The notes: generated from the sequence alone by a model not told the origin. A DNA stretch of 64,000 bases from Xenorhabdus bovienii (GCF_024721015.1 NZ_JANAIF010000006.1:1-64000), one strand, 5' to 3'; counted from the first letter of the stretch, positions 30,653 to 41,344 are shown. Numbers and translations are program-made.

Positions 30653-32274
30653 TTAGTGCTGGATAATATAAAGATCTTTTGTCGAAATATACCCCATGGG
30701 ATTGACATAAAACCCACCAACATAAGGCTTTACCATTTTTGCATTAACATAATAATAAATAGGAATAACAGGTGAATCTGTGGTGATGACATCTAATCCT
30801 TGTTGATAATACGATTTATCATTAGTCTCTCCTGCTTTTTTTATTAAAGCATCGTAATTATTATTTTCATATAGTGAAGTATTTTTAATTTGCCCTGACA
30901 TAAACATACTTAAAAATGTCATAGGGCTATTATAATCGGCAATCCATGCTCTTCTGATAACATCGAATTTACCTTGATGCATATTATCAAGCATTACTTT
31001 CCATTCTTGATTCTGCAAAGTCGCATCAACACCGAGGTTTTTTTCCACATGGAGCTAACCGCAATGGCAATTTTCTTATGCGCTTCTGAGGTGTTATAAA
31101 GTAAGTTAAATCTGAGCGGATTATTCTGATTAAATCCTGCATCATTCAATAATGTTTTAGCTTTTTCAATTCGCTGAGCCTGAGTCCATGAAGCATAATC
31201 AGGTTCTGTAAATTTAAACCCTCCAACATTGAGAGGAACAACCGTATAAGCCGGCTTCTGCCCCTGACCCAATATCTTATTAGCAATCACTTCTCTATCT
31301 ACAGCTAAATTCAGTGCCTGCCTCACCTTCATATTATCAAACGGTGGTTTTTTATTATTAATTTCGTAAAAATAAACGCCTGTTTGAGGAGATATATAGA
31401 TTTGATCGTTGATTGTTTTCTTGAGTGATTCAAAAGAATCCAATGGAATAGTTTCGGTAAAATCAACTTCTCCTGCTAAATAGCGATTCAAAGCAGCTTT
31501 TTCTGAACCTATAACAAGATAAGTCACTTTATTAATCACCGTATTTTTATCATCCCAATAATGGGAATTTCTGATACCGATGATTTTTTCATTTACCATC
31601 CATTCAGACAATTTAAATGGCCCGCTACCGACAAAAGATTCCGGCCTTGTCCATTTATTGCCATATTTTTTAATCACTTTTTCATTGAGCGGAACCATAA
31701 CAGGATGGGTCAATATCTGTAAAAAATCCCCCATCGGTTTATCCAGACTGACTTCTAACGTCATATCATCCAATGCTTTTACTCCAAGCTCCTCACCTTT
31801 CTTCTTGCCTCTGAGCACATCATTTGCATTTACAATAGCCGCATTCTCAAGATAACTACCGTAAGGAGAAACAATATCGGGATCAACCAGGCGCCGCCAA
31901 CTAAACACGATATCATTAGCAGTGATTGGTGTGCCATCTGACCATTTAATATCTTTCCTAAGATGGAAAACCCATATTTTGTTATCACGGGTTTCCCAAC
32001 GCTCTGCCAATTTCGGCTCTATATTACCTTTTCTGTCGGTATAAACTAACCCATCAAAAAAATCATGAATGATATTGAATTCAACATTACTTGAAACTTT
32101 GTGTACATCTAATGAAGCAGGTTCTGAAGCATGGTTACGCACAACCTCCTGCTTAGAGGCCAATTTTATACCATCAGGAACAACCGCAGCATGGGACAAT
32201 GCAATATTTCCCAACATCATCGCAATAGCACAAGAAAGTATTTTTATCTTTTTATTTATTGTGATTTTATTCAT
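30653..32274 (-). pseudogene. oppA: oppA paralogue 1, frameshifted oligopeptide-binding protein
   Basis: The first 410 or so codons encode a normal OppA-type protein: a signal peptide, then SLDVHKVSSNVEFNIIHDFF and IKWSDGTPITANDIVFSWRR. At a run of seven T on the plus strand (31038-31044) the frame shifts. The remaining 130 codons continue in another frame with NLGVDATLQNQEWKVMLDN and the intact C-terminus. The three neighbouring copies read through this point as MWKKNLGV or MWKKHLGV, so one A of the coding strand is missing. Both halves are otherwise uninterrupted and well conserved, so the change is recent, a sequencing error, or corrected by slippage. GGAG precedes the ATG. Confidence 0.8.
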
Positions 32275-32346
32275 ATTTTATTCTCCATAATCGTATTTAT
32301 TTTTACATTTATCTTAAATCCTTCGTGGCAAAATATTTACTATCAT

Positions 32347-33981
32347 TTAATACTTAATGATATAAAGGTCTTTTGTCGAGACATAACCTCTTGGATCAAT
32401 ATAAACTCCACCCAAATAAGGTTTTACCATTTTCGCATTGACATAGTAATAAACAGTAATAACTGGCGAGTCGTCAGTGAAAATATCTACAGCCTGTTGA
32501 TAATAATCTTTTTTATTCGTCTCCCCTGCTTTTAAAACCAGTTTGTCGAAATTTTGATTAGAATATTTTGATGAATTTTGCGTGCTATCAGACATAAAAA
32601 TATTTAAAAAACTCATCGGGCTGTTGTAATCGCCAATCCATCCATATCTGGCAACATCAAACTTCCCTTGATATTTATTATCCAACATAACTTTCCATTC
32701 TTGATTCTGCAATACTGCATCGACACCAAGATTCTTTTTCCACATAGAGCTGACCGCAATGGCAATTTTCTTATGCGCTTCTGAAGTGTTATAAAGTAAG
32801 TTAAATCTGAGCGGATTATTTTGATTAAATCCGGCTTCATTCAACAATGATTTGGCTTTTTCAATCCGCTGTTTTTGTGTCCAGGATGCATAATCAGGCT
32901 GTTGGAAATCAAAGCCACCGGTTTTCGGTGGAAGGAGTGTATAAGCAGGTCTTTGGCCTTGTCCCAAGACTTTATTGGCGATAATGTCCCGATCCACGGC
33001 CAGACTCAGTGCCTGCCTGACTCTAACATCATTGAAGGGGGGCTTTTGTGTATTAAATTCATAATAATAGACGCCCAGCCTTGGAGAAATATAAATTTGT
33101 TCACCTGAGTTTTTCTTTAATGATGGGAAGGATTCCAATGGAATAGTCAGAGTGATATCAATTTCTCCTGCCAAATAACGGTTTAGATCTGCTTTATCTG
33201 AAGAGAGAGGAAGATAAGTCACTTTATTAATAACTGTGTTTTTATCATCCCAATATTGAGGATTCCTGACACCGATAACTTTTTCATTAACGATCCATTC
33301 TGACAATTTAAATGGCCCGCTACCGACAAAATACTCAGGTTTTGTCCATTTATCGCCATATTTTTTAATTGTTTTTTCACTAACAATCACCATAATCGGG
33401 TGAGCCAGCATCTGTAAAAAGTCTCCTACTGGCCTGTCTAACTTCACTTCCAGCGTAAAATCATCCAGCGCTTTTATACCCAAATCTTCCGCTTGCTTCT
33501 TACCTGTAAGTATATCATTCGCGTTAACGACAGTGGCATTAACCAGATAACTGCCATAAGGAGAACCCATTTGAGGATTAAGCAGGCGCTGCCAGCTAAA
33601 TACCACATCATGAGCAGTAATGGGTGAACCATCAGACCATTTAGCGCCTTTTCTTAAATGAAAAATCCAAGTTTGATTATTTTCCGTCTCCCAACTTGTC
33701 GCCAATTTTGGTATGATGTCACCTTTATTATCGGTGTAAACCAAACCATCAAAAAAATCATGAATAATATTAAATTCAGTATCGCTTTCGACTTTATGTA
33801 CATCCAGAGATGCGGGTTCTGAACCGTTATTACGCACAATTTCCTGTTTATCGGCCAGTTGCGTACCCAGTGGGATAATCGCAGCATAGGACAAAGTCAT
33901 ATTTCCCATAATAATAGCGATGGAGCAGGATAATGATTTAATTATTTTTTTCGTCATTAACTCTATTTTATTTATTTTCAT
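32347..33981 (-). CDS. oppA: oppA paralogue 2, periplasmic oligopeptide-binding protein
   Basis: This extracytoplasmic solute-binding protein (SBP family 5) captures oligopeptides for an ABC importer. From the start at 33981, eight bases after GGAG, it has 544 residues. An upstream in-frame ATG at 33993 overlaps that ribosome binding site. A basic N-terminus and hydrophobic signal end in LSYAA. Family landmarks are NIIHDFFDGLVYTDNKGDI, GAKWSDGSPITAHDVVFSWQ, FVGSGPFKLSEW and VRQALSLAVDRDIIANKVLG. Its C-terminal half is almost the same as paralogue 1 over the segment NNPLRFNLLYNTSEAHKK, which points to recent duplication or gene conversion. Confidence 0.92.
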   Translation of the reverse strand: MKINKIELMTKKIIKSLSCSIAIIMGNMTLSYAAIIPLGTQLADKQEIVRNNGSEPASLDVHKVESDTEFNIIHDFFDGLVYTDNKGDIIPKLATSWETENNQTWIFHLRKGAKWSDGSPITAHDVVFSWQRLLNPQMGSPYGSYLVNATVVNANDILTGKKQAEDLGIKALDDFTLEVKLDRPVGDFLQMLAHPIMVIVSEKTIKKYGDKWTKPEYFVGSGPFKLSEWIVNEKVIGVRNPQYWDDKNTVINKVTYLPLSSDKADLNRYLAGEIDITLTIPLESFPSLKKNSGEQIYISPRLGVYYYEFNTQKPPFNDVRVRQALSLAVDRDIIANKVLGQGQRPAYTLLPPKTGGFDFQQPDYASWTQKQRIEKAKSLLNEAGFNQNNPLRFNLLYNTSEAHKKIAIAVSSMWKKNLGVDAVLQNQEWKVMLDNKYQGKFDVARYGWIGDYNSPMSFLNIFMSDSTQNSSKYSNQNFDKLVLKAGETNKKDYYQQAVDIFTDDSPVITVYYYVNAKMVKPYLGGVYIDPRGYVSTKDLYIIKY

Positions 33982-34017
33982 ATTATTCTCCATAATTATA
34001 TTTATAATATCTTTTAT

Positions 34018-35652
34018 CTAATGTTTAATAATATACAGATCTTTTGTGGAAATATAATCCATTGGATTAATGTAAAGCCCACCGACATACGGTTTTACCA
34101 ATTTATTACTAACGTAATAGTAGATAGGAATAATTGGCATATCATTGGTGAAAATATTCATAGCTTTTTGATAATAGATTATATCATTGGTTTCACCTGC
34201 TTTAATCACCATCTGATCAAAATCGCTATTTTCATATAAGGGTATGTTATGACTACTTCCTGTGATGAACGTATCCAAGAAAGACATAGGGCTATTATAA
34301 TCCGCAGTCCATGCGTATCTGACAACATCAAACTTGTTTTGATGCATATTATCCAACATCACCTTCCATTCTTGATTTTGCAAGTTGGCTTGAACACCAA
34401 GATGTTTTTTCCACATTGAAGTAACGGCTATAGCAATTTTCTTATGCGCTTCTCTTGTATTATAAAGCAGGTTAAATTGCAGTGGATTATCTTGATTAAA
34501 GCCCGCTTCATTCAATAACTCTCTGGCTTTTTTAATACGTTGTTCTTGTGTCCAAGAGGCAGCTTCAGGTGGTATTAAATTGAATCCCCCCGTATTTGGC
34601 GGAATAATATCATAGGCAGGTCGTTGACCCTGTCCCAATACTTTATTAGCAATAACGTCTCTATCTACGGCTAAACTTAATGCCTGCCTCACCCTAACAT
34701 CATCAAATGGCGGTTTTTTAGTATTGAAGACGTAATAGTAAGTACTCAACATGGGAGCAATATGAACCTGATCGCCCAATTTTTTCTTTAATGACGCAAA
34801 AGAATCCAATGCAATAGACTGGGTGATATCAATTTCGTCTGCGAGATAGCGGTTTAAATCTGCTTTTTCTGATACAAGAGAAAGATAAGTTACTTTATTG
34901 ATTACGGTGTTCTTATCATCCCAGTACTGAGGGTTTCTGACACCAACCACGTTTTCATTCACTTTCCATTCAGACAGTTTAAAAGCGCCACTAGAAACAA
35001 AAACGTCTGGCTGCATCCATTTATCACCATATTTTTTAACGGCTTTTTCACTGATAGGCACCAAAATCGGGTGGGTCAACATCTGCAATAAATAAGCGAC
35101 AGGCTTCTCTAATTTGACTTCCAAGGTTAAATCATCCGTCGCTTTTACACCCAGTTCTTGTTTTTTCTTCTTGCCTGACAGTATATCGTTTGCATTGACC
35201 ACAAAAGCGGAGCCGAGGTAACTGCTATAAGGAGATCCTATCTCTGGATCAAGTAAGCGTTGCCAGCTAAAAACCACATCGTGAGCCGTAATCGGTGAAC
35301 CATCAGACCATTTGCTGCCTTTTCTGATATGGAAGATCCAAATCTGGTTATCCTTCGTTTCCCAGCTTTCCGCTAATCTGGGCACAATATTGCCTGTGCT
35401 ATCGGTGTAAACCAAACCATCAAAAAAATCATGGATAATATTCAACTCAACATTACTTTCAACTTTATGCACATCCAAAGAGGCAGGAAATGAACCATTA
35501 TTACGCACAATTTCCTGTTTATCGGCTAACTGGGTTCCGGGCGGAACTACTGCTGCATGAGATTGTGCGATATTTGCCAATATAATCGCTATAGAGCAGG
35601 TGAGTATTTTGGTTGTTTTATTTTTTATAAACTTAGCTATGATATTTTTCAT
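34018..35652 (-). CDS. oppA: oppA paralogue 3, periplasmic oligopeptide-binding protein
   Basis: From the start at 35652, nine bases after GGAG, this OppA-type binding protein has 544 residues. The signal peptide is MKNIIAKFIKNKTTKILTCS plus a hydrophobic stretch ending in QSHAAV. Conserved blocks are NIIHDFFDGLVYTDSTGNIV, GSKWSDGSPITAHDVVFSWQ and VRQALSLAVDRDVIANKVLG. It differs from copies 1 and 2 in the likely ligand-contact stretches, for example SSGAFKLSEWKVNENVVG instead of GSGPFKLSEW, and MLSTYYYVFNTKKPPFDD. The copies may therefore bind different peptides. It lies between copies 2 and 4, with a 24-34 base gap to copy 2. Confidence 0.92.
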   Translation of the reverse strand: MKNIIAKFIKNKTTKILTCSIAIILANIAQSHAAVVPPGTQLADKQEIVRNNGSFPASLDVHKVESNVELNIIHDFFDGLVYTDSTGNIVPRLAESWETKDNQIWIFHIRKGSKWSDGSPITAHDVVFSWQRLLDPEIGSPYSSYLGSAFVVNANDILSGKKKKQELGVKATDDLTLEVKLEKPVAYLLQMLTHPILVPISEKAVKKYGDKWMQPDVFVSSGAFKLSEWKVNENVVGVRNPQYWDDKNTVINKVTYLSLVSEKADLNRYLADEIDITQSIALDSFASLKKKLGDQVHIAPMLSTYYYVFNTKKPPFDDVRVRQALSLAVDRDVIANKVLGQGQRPAYDIIPPNTGGFNLIPPEAASWTQEQRIKKARELLNEAGFNQDNPLQFNLLYNTREAHKKIAIAVTSMWKKHLGVQANLQNQEWKVMLDNMHQNKFDVVRYAWTADYNSPMSFLDTFITGSSHNIPLYENSDFDQMVIKAGETNDIIYYQKAMNIFTNDMPIIPIYYYVSNKLVKPYVGGLYINPMDYISTKDLYIIKH

Positions 35653-35780
35653 TTTTACCATCTCCATTATTGTCATTATTTTTTATTACATCACATTACC
35701 ATTTCGTTGTAATTACGAATTAAATTAATCTATTCATGTAATAAGATCTTGTTTAAACAGACTCTTATTTTCGATACAAC

Positions 35781-37415
35781 CTAGTGTTTAATAATATACA
35801 GATCTTTTGTTGGAATATCCCCTAACGGGCTAATATGAACCCCGCCAACATAAGGTTTTACTAATTTAGTGCGAACATAATAATAAACAGGAATGGCAGG
35901 TGAATCTTGAGTGAGGATATCAAGTGCCCGCTGATAATATATTTTGTTGTTAGTTTCATCCGCCTTTAATACCCATTGATCAAATTCTTTATTACTATAT
36001 TTCGGTATGTTATTGGTATTCCCTGTAGTAAAAATATCTAAAAAAGATGTTGGACTATTATAATCCGCATTCCATGCGTATCTGACAACCTCAAAATTTC
36101 CTTGAGACATGGTATCGTACAGTGATTTGCTTTCTTGATTTTGTAAAACAACTTCAACACCGAGATTCTTTTTCCACATCGAACTGGCTGCAATGGCAAT
36201 TTTTTTATGGCCATCTGAAGTGTTATACAACAAGGTAAATTTGAGCGGGTTATTTTCATTAAAACCAGCTTCATTCAGTAACGCTTTGGCTTTTTCAACA
36301 CGCTGTACTTGTGTCCATGAGGCATAATCAGGATGTTTTAAATAAATTCCCCCGCTACCTGGATAAACCACATCGAAAGCCGGTTTTTGCCCATTCCCCA
36401 ATACCTTGTCAGTAATAATAGCTCTGTCCAACGCTAAAGTCAGTGCTTGCCTGACCCGAACATCATTAAATGGCGGTTTTTGCGTATTAAAAAGATAATA
36501 ATAAACACTCATTATGGGCGAAATATGGAATTGATCGCCAAACTTCTTTTTGAGTGTTGGAAAGAAATCCGATGGGCCACCGTTGGATATATCAAGCTCT
36601 CCTGCCATATAACGATTGAGGTCAGCTTTATAGTCTGACAATGGCAGATAAGTGACTTTGTTAATCACCGTGTGCTTATCATCCCAATAGTAAGGATTTC
36701 TGACGCCCACAATTTTTTCATTCACTATCCATTCAGAGAGTTTAAAAGGCCCGTTGCTGACAAAAAATTCGGGTTGTGTCCATTTATTACCATATTTTTT
36801 GACGACCTTTTCACTGATGGGAGACATTACCGGATGCGCCATCATTTGTAATAAATCCGCTTTTGGCCTTCCCAAAGTGACTTCTATGGTTGCATCATCC
36901 AGTGCTTTCACACCGAGTTCTTCGGGTTTTTTCTTGCCCGATAACACATCATATGCATTTACCACAGTTGCCTGAACCAAATAGCTACCATAAGGAGAAA
37001 TAGTGTCAGGCGTGACCATTCGCCGCCAAGAGAAAACCACATCATGAGCAGTGATGGGTGAACCATCTGACCATTTAACACCTTTTCTTAAATGGAAAAC
37101 CCACGTTTTATTATCGTTGGTTTCCCAACGTTCAGCTAAGGCAGGAATAATTTTATCTTTTTTATCGATAGCCACCATCCGTTCAAAAAAATCACGCAGA
37201 ATATCAAATTCACTGCTGCTGTCGGATTTATGAGGGTCTAAAGAGACGGGTTCTGAAAAATTATTACGCGTGATTTCTTGTTTATCGGCCAATTGTGTAC
37301 CAGAAGGAATAACGGCTGCATAAGAGTAAGTTACACTTCCTAGTATAAGACTCACAATACAGGTTAATACTTTAGCAATTTTATTTTTTATTAAGCTCAC
37401 CATAAAATTCTGCAT
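35781..37415 (-). CDS. oppA: oppA paralogue 4, periplasmic oligopeptide-binding protein
   Basis: This is the first gene of the array in transcription order and the most divergent copy. The start at 37415 follows GGAG by nine bases and gives 544 residues. Signal peptide: a basic start with LTCIVSLILGSVTYSYAA. Family blocks are present with changes, such as DILRDFFERMVAIDKKDKII in place of the NIIHDFFDGLVYTD block, and GVKWSDGSPITAHDVVFSWR. The replaced N-terminal block suggests a distinct binding preference. No permease or ATPase gene accompanies the array in this window, so all copies must dock on a transporter encoded elsewhere. Confidence 0.92.
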   Translation of the reverse strand: MQNFMVSLIKNKIAKVLTCIVSLILGSVTYSYAAVIPSGTQLADKQEITRNNFSEPVSLDPHKSDSSSEFDILRDFFERMVAIDKKDKIIPALAERWETNDNKTWVFHLRKGVKWSDGSPITAHDVVFSWRRMVTPDTISPYGSYLVQATVVNAYDVLSGKKKPEELGVKALDDATIEVTLGRPKADLLQMMAHPVMSPISEKVVKKYGNKWTQPEFFVSNGPFKLSEWIVNEKIVGVRNPYYWDDKHTVINKVTYLPLSDYKADLNRYMAGELDISNGGPSDFFPTLKKKFGDQFHISPIMSVYYYLFNTQKPPFNDVRVRQALTLALDRAIITDKVLGNGQKPAFDVVYPGSGGIYLKHPDYASWTQVQRVEKAKALLNEAGFNENNPLKFTLLYNTSDGHKKIAIAASSMWKKNLGVEVVLQNQESKSLYDTMSQGNFEVVRYAWNADYNSPTSFLDIFTTGNTNNIPKYSNKEFDQWVLKADETNNKIYYQRALDILTQDSPAIPVYYYVRTKLVKPYVGGVHISPLGDIPTKDLYIIKH

Positions 37416-37566
37416 ATTGATATTCTCCATAGATATTTTGATTATTATTAATAAATATTACATATATCACTATTACCTTAATGATCATGGCTATTACAGT
37501 TAATGCCTTCGTGTAATTCGCCTGTTTAATTTACCTAAACTCCGTCAGAGCTGCTTACACGTAACG

Positions 37567-37598
37567 TAAAAAGCAACGCCAGATAAGTAGCGTTGCTC
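37567..37598 (-). terminator. Terminator after the 5'-nucleotidase gene
   Basis: On the minus strand an 8-bp stem, AGCAACGC with GCGTTGCT, has a 10-base loop and is followed by TTTTTAC. It lies about 90 bases past the nucleotidase stop and insulates the oppA array from it. Confidence 0.7.
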
Positions 37599-37688
37599 TT
37601 AATTATCAGAATCAGCACGATACTTACAGTATCTTTGATTTGCCTGTTTTACCTACAGTAATTTTCTTTATCTCTTACTGAGGTCACA

Positions 37689-39320
37689 TTATTTTCTATT
37701 TATATCAACGATGCGATCCTGTTTTGGATAAATAATCGGAGACTTTTTAGCGAAGTAGTTAACGACAGCCTCTATATCAGGGACGCTGTAAACAGGATCG
37801 GTTCCCTCTTTAAATACAGAGAAATTACTGCCTCCCGTTGCCAGATATTCATTGGCCGCCACGCGATATTTCGCTTTTAAGTCAACGGGCTTACCATTGA
37901 TTTTCATTGAGCTGACCATGACACGTTCTCCCACGGGTTTTGAGCTATCCCATGCGTATTCAAAACTGTGAGATATCGCCAGAATTTGTGGCCGTGAACG
38001 ATCCCACTGCTGTTCCAGCAGACGTTTGATCTGCTCGCCAGTCAATGTTTTGGTCACCAGCATATTCGAGAACGGCTGAACGGTATAAATTGCATTGTAC
38101 GTCACATCGCCGGCGTCCATCGGGGCGCGGATACCACCGCCATTCACAAACGCAAGTTGCGCTCCGCCCGCCTTTTTTGGCGCGGTGGTAAATAAGTGAG
38201 CGTCAGCAATCACTTTACCCAACGAGGATTCTCCACCATGGGTTGTCTGTTGAGTCAAATTGCTTTCCAGTTTGCCAATCACGCGGTTTGCCAGCGGAGT
38301 GGCAATTTTTTCATAGGCAGCCAACAAATTGGTAATTTGCGGATCTTTGGCATATTTACGATTATCAACCCAGATGTTTTTCGCCTTGAAATCAACCACA
38401 TCTTTGGTGGTTTTATCCAATTTCAGATCCAATCTGGTGATCAACGCGCCATTGGATTCGGCAGAAGTAACGGATTTACCATTAATCACGCAGTTATACG
38501 CCTGATGAGTATGACCGCTGATGACGAAATCCACTTCTTTATCCAAATGATTGACGATATCCAGCACTTTGCCTGTCACGTCATTACAGGCGTTAACGTC
38601 AATCCGGCCACCTTCACGTTTTTGAGCCGCTCCTTCATGGATCAAAACACCAATCGCTTTCACGCCTTTTTTCTGTAATTCCGGCACCAACGCGTTGATA
38701 GTTTTGACTTCATTGGCAAAACTCAGCCCTTCTGTGCCCTGCGGGGTGACGATGGCTGGCGTGCCTTCCAGCGTCAAGCCAATAAAGGCCACAGGAATTC
38801 CGTCAAATTCTTTGATCACATATTCAGGGAATAGGGTTTTGCCCGTCTTATCGACGGTGACGTTAGCGGACAAATACTGGAATTCAGCGCCCTTGAATGG
38901 CGTTGGCCCCTGACAGCCGGTTACTGGGTGGCAACCGCCATTTTGTTTACGCAGCAACTCATCCTTACCCTTATCAAATTCATGGTTACCCACGGAAGTC
39001 GCTTCCAACCCAGCAAGGGACAGGGCTTCAATGCTCGGCTCATCATGGAACATGGAAGAGAGCAGCGGGCTGGCGCCTATCATGTCACCCGCAGCAACCA
39101 CGATATTATTCGGATTCTCTTGCTTCAGTTCTTTCAGTAGTGTTGCCATATGTTCGATACCCCCCGGCTGATTTGGGCCGGGTGCTTTCAGGGCGCCATG
39201 AAAGTCATTCAAGGCCAGTACTCGAACATCGACTCTATTTGCTGTGTCATCAGCGGGTTTAGTTGCACATCCCGCCGCCGTCAATGCCAGAACGATAGGC
39301 AATAGTTTAAAAAAACGCAT
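37689..39320 (-). CDS. 5'-nucleotidase/metallophosphatase lipoprotein (UshA family)
   Basis: From the start at 39320 the protein has 543 residues and begins MRFFKLLPIVLALTAAGC, a lipoprotein signal with lipobox cysteine 18 followed by Ala, which predicts outer-membrane anchoring. The metallophosphatase motifs are LNDFHG, AAGDMIGASP, VGNHEFDKG and SGHTHQAYN. The C-terminal nucleotidase domain has FVNGGGIRAPMDAG and a closing EYLATGGSNFSVF. It probably dephosphorylates external nucleotides or UDP-sugars so that nucleosides can be taken up. It is related to E. coli UshA but is a lipoprotein, so I leave the symbol empty. It lies downstream of cpdB. Confidence 0.88.
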   Translation of the reverse strand: MRFFKLLPIVLALTAAGCATKPADDTANRVDVRVLALNDFHGALKAPGPNQPGGIEHMATLLKELKQENPNNIVVAAGDMIGASPLLSSMFHDEPSIEALSLAGLEATSVGNHEFDKGKDELLRKQNGGCHPVTGCQGPTPFKGAEFQYLSANVTVDKTGKTLFPEYVIKEFDGIPVAFIGLTLEGTPAIVTPQGTEGLSFANEVKTINALVPELQKKGVKAIGVLIHEGAAQKREGGRIDVNACNDVTGKVLDIVNHLDKEVDFVISGHTHQAYNCVINGKSVTSAESNGALITRLDLKLDKTTKDVVDFKAKNIWVDNRKYAKDPQITNLLAAYEKIATPLANRVIGKLESNLTQQTTHGGESSLGKVIADAHLFTTAPKKAGGAQLAFVNGGGIRAPMDAGDVTYNAIYTVQPFSNMLVTKTLTGEQIKRLLEQQWDRSRPQILAISHSFEYAWDSSKPVGERVMVSSMKINGKPVDLKAKYRVAANEYLATGGSNFSVFKEGTDPVYSVPDIEAVVNYFAKKSPIIYPKQDRIVDINRK

Positions 39321-39350
39321 AATAAGAAATCCTTTATCAATGAAACAATC

Positions 39351-39372
39351 AGCCTGCCCCACAGGGCAGGCT
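39351..39372 (-). terminator. Hairpin between cpdB and the 5'-nucleotidase gene
   Basis: A perfect 9-bp stem, AGCCTGCCC with its complement, has a 4-base loop directly after the cpdB stop. The T tract on the minus strand is weak (GATTGTTTC), so termination may be partial. Confidence 0.6.
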
Positions 39373-39388
39373 CCAGTCAGATCAGGGT

Positions 39389-41344
39389 TTATTTCTTCTC
39401 TGTCAGATCAATTTGATAGACAGCAAAACCAACATCATCATTTTTCAGGTATTTCACAGGATATTGAGCGTGCGATTTGATGAATATTGCGGCTTTCTCG
39501 GTTGGAGACGTTTCAAAGCGCACATCCAGTTTTTTATCCGTCTTGATCGGCAGGAATGACCAGTTGTTTTCAGCCTGCGTTGATACTATGCCCTTCTCTT
39601 TGGTGATTCGGGAAATGTAGGAGGCCAGAATAGTACGATTTTCATCGGGTGAAGCGAAGGCGATGTGGTTATCACCCGTGCCAGCAAATTTACCGCCGTA
39701 ACCACGGTAGTTATTGGTTGCAATCAAGAAGGTCGCTTTCGGATCAATGGGTTTACCCTGATAGGTCACGTCTTTGATTCGATTCGCCTCTTTGTTGATC
39801 AGCTGGCAGTCGGTATCATATTTCGCAGGCTGAGTCAGGTCTATCTTATAATCAACGCCGCTGATGGTATCGAAGTTATAAGTACGGAAGCCATCCCAGT
39901 TCAGTAAATTTTGCGGTTTGGCAGAGTTCGGATCAATCTGGTTATACATCCCCGCTGAACATTCCAGCCATTGAACGACGTCAGCGCCGCTCGCTTTCAC
40001 TACCACCAGAGTATTCGGGTAGAGATACAGGTCAGCAGCGTTACGGAAAGTCTGATTCCCTTTTTCTACTTCGACAAAATCAGCCGGCGCATTTTTGCGT
40101 CCACCCACTTTAAATGGCGCTGCGGCAGCTAATACCGGCAGATCGGCCAGATCAGGATCTCCCTGAATGAAACGCTTGGTGTAATCAATCTGGGCATCAT
40201 TGACGATCTGAACGGTCGGATCGCTCTGGATCAGAGCCAGATAGCTATACATATTCGCAGAGGCTTTACCGATAAGTTTGCCAACGAACTTACGGGTTCC
40301 TTCATTCTCTTTCTCAATAATGGCAGCCAGTTTGTTATCCCGCTCAACCCGCGCTTTTTTGTGGGCTTTGTCGTAAATTGGGCGCGCTTCCGCCTTAGCT
40401 GATTCCGTTTTCCATTCGCCGCTGTCGTTATTGATCACCAGATCAACAACGCCCAAGTGATCTCCCCACTGACCCGGCATTACGGCAGGAATGCCATTGA
40501 CCGTTCCATTGGCAACATCGACGCCCTTGATGCCAGCATATTCCTTACTCGGGAAGACACCGTGGGCATGACCGAACATGATGGCGTTAATACCGGAAAC
40601 TTCACTCAAATAGTAAACAGAGTTTTCCGCCATCGCTTTGTAAGGCTCTTGGGAAAAGCCAGAATGTGGGATGGCGACAACCAAGTCTGCCCCTTCTTTT
40701 TTCATTTGAGGGACGAATTTTTTCGCAGTCTCGGTGATATCGTTGACCACCACTTTGCCATCCAGATTTGCTTTATCCCAAATACTGATTTGAGGTGGCA
40801 CAAAGCCGATATAGCCGATCTTAATGGTGTGTTCTTTGCCTTCACGATCTTTGACTGGGGTATCAACAATAATGTAAGGCGTAAAGTAGTTTTTGCCTGT
40901 CTTGGCATCCATGATATTGGCATTAATATAAGGGAATTTGGCACCTGCGATGGCCTGTTTCAGGTAATCCAGACCAAAGTTGAATTCGTGGTTACCAAAG
41001 TTACCTACGGTATAGCCCATGGTATTCATCAGTTTGTGGGCAGGATGGACATCACCTTTTTTAAGGCCTTTTGCCGCCATGTAATCTGCCAGCGGACTGC
41101 CTTGAATCAGGTCACCGTTATCAACCAGAACCGCGTTGGTTGCTTCAGCTTTGGCTGCTTTGATTAAGTTCGCGGTACGAACCAAACCAAACTGCTCAGT
41201 AGGTTTATCTTTAAAGTAATCGAAATCAATCAGATTGCTGTGAATATCCGATGTTTCCATAACGCGTAAATCGACTGTTGCAGCATTCACATTGAATGCC
41301 ACCAGCATTGCCAATGTTGAAATCTTCAACATATTCTTCATCAT
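39389..41344 (-). CDS. cpdB: 2',3'-cyclic-nucleotide 2'-phosphodiesterase/3'-nucleotidase
   Basis: This periplasmic enzyme hydrolyses 2',3'-cyclic nucleotides and 3'-nucleotides from RNA breakdown. The 651-residue protein (E. coli 647) has a signal peptide ending in [12 protein letters not shown]. The metallophosphatase motifs are [50 protein letters not shown] and [13 protein letters not shown]. The C-terminal nucleotidase domain has [20 protein letters not shown] and [10 protein letters not shown]. Two adjacent start codons are possible (41344 and 41341) after GAGGGGG. It stands next to a second nucleotidase, a pairing not seen in E. coli. Confidence 0.96.
   Translation of the reverse strand: MMKNMLKISTLAMLVAFNVNAATVDLRVMETSDIHSNLIDFDYFKDKPTEQFGLVRTANLIKAAKAEATNAVLVDNGDLIQGSPLADYMAAKGLKKGDVHPAHKLMNTMGYTVGNFGNHEFNFGLDYLKQAIAGAKFPYINANIMDAKTGKNYFTPYIIVDTPVKDREGKEHTIKIGYIGFVPPQISIWDKANLDGKVVVNDITETAKKFVPQMKKEGADLVVAIPHSGFSQEPYKAMAENSVYYLSEVSGINAIMFGHAHGVFPSKEYAGIKGVDVANGTVNGIPAVMPGQWGDHLGVVDLVINNDSGEWKTESAKAEARPIYDKAHKKARVERDNKLAAIIEKENEGTRKFVGKLIGKASANMYSYLALIQSDPTVQIVNDAQIDYTKRFIQGDPDLADLPVLAAAAPFKVGGRKNAPADFVEVEKGNQTFRNAADLYLYPNTLVVVKASGADVVQWLECSAGMYNQIDPNSAKPQNLLNWDGFRTYNFDTISGVDYKIDLTQPAKYDTDCQLINKEANRIKDVTYQGKPIDPKATFLIATNNYRGYGGKFAGTGDNHIAFASPDENRTILASYISRITKEKGIVSTQAENNWSFLPIKTDKKLDVRFETSPTEKAAIFIKSHAQYPVKYLKNDDVGFAVYQIDLTEKK

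Noticed and set aside
40457..41167. A 236-codon open frame antisense to cpdB
   Set aside because: It lies entirely within the highly conserved cpdB coding region on the other strand, has no recognisable domain and no ribosome binding site. It is a shadow of cpdB codon use.
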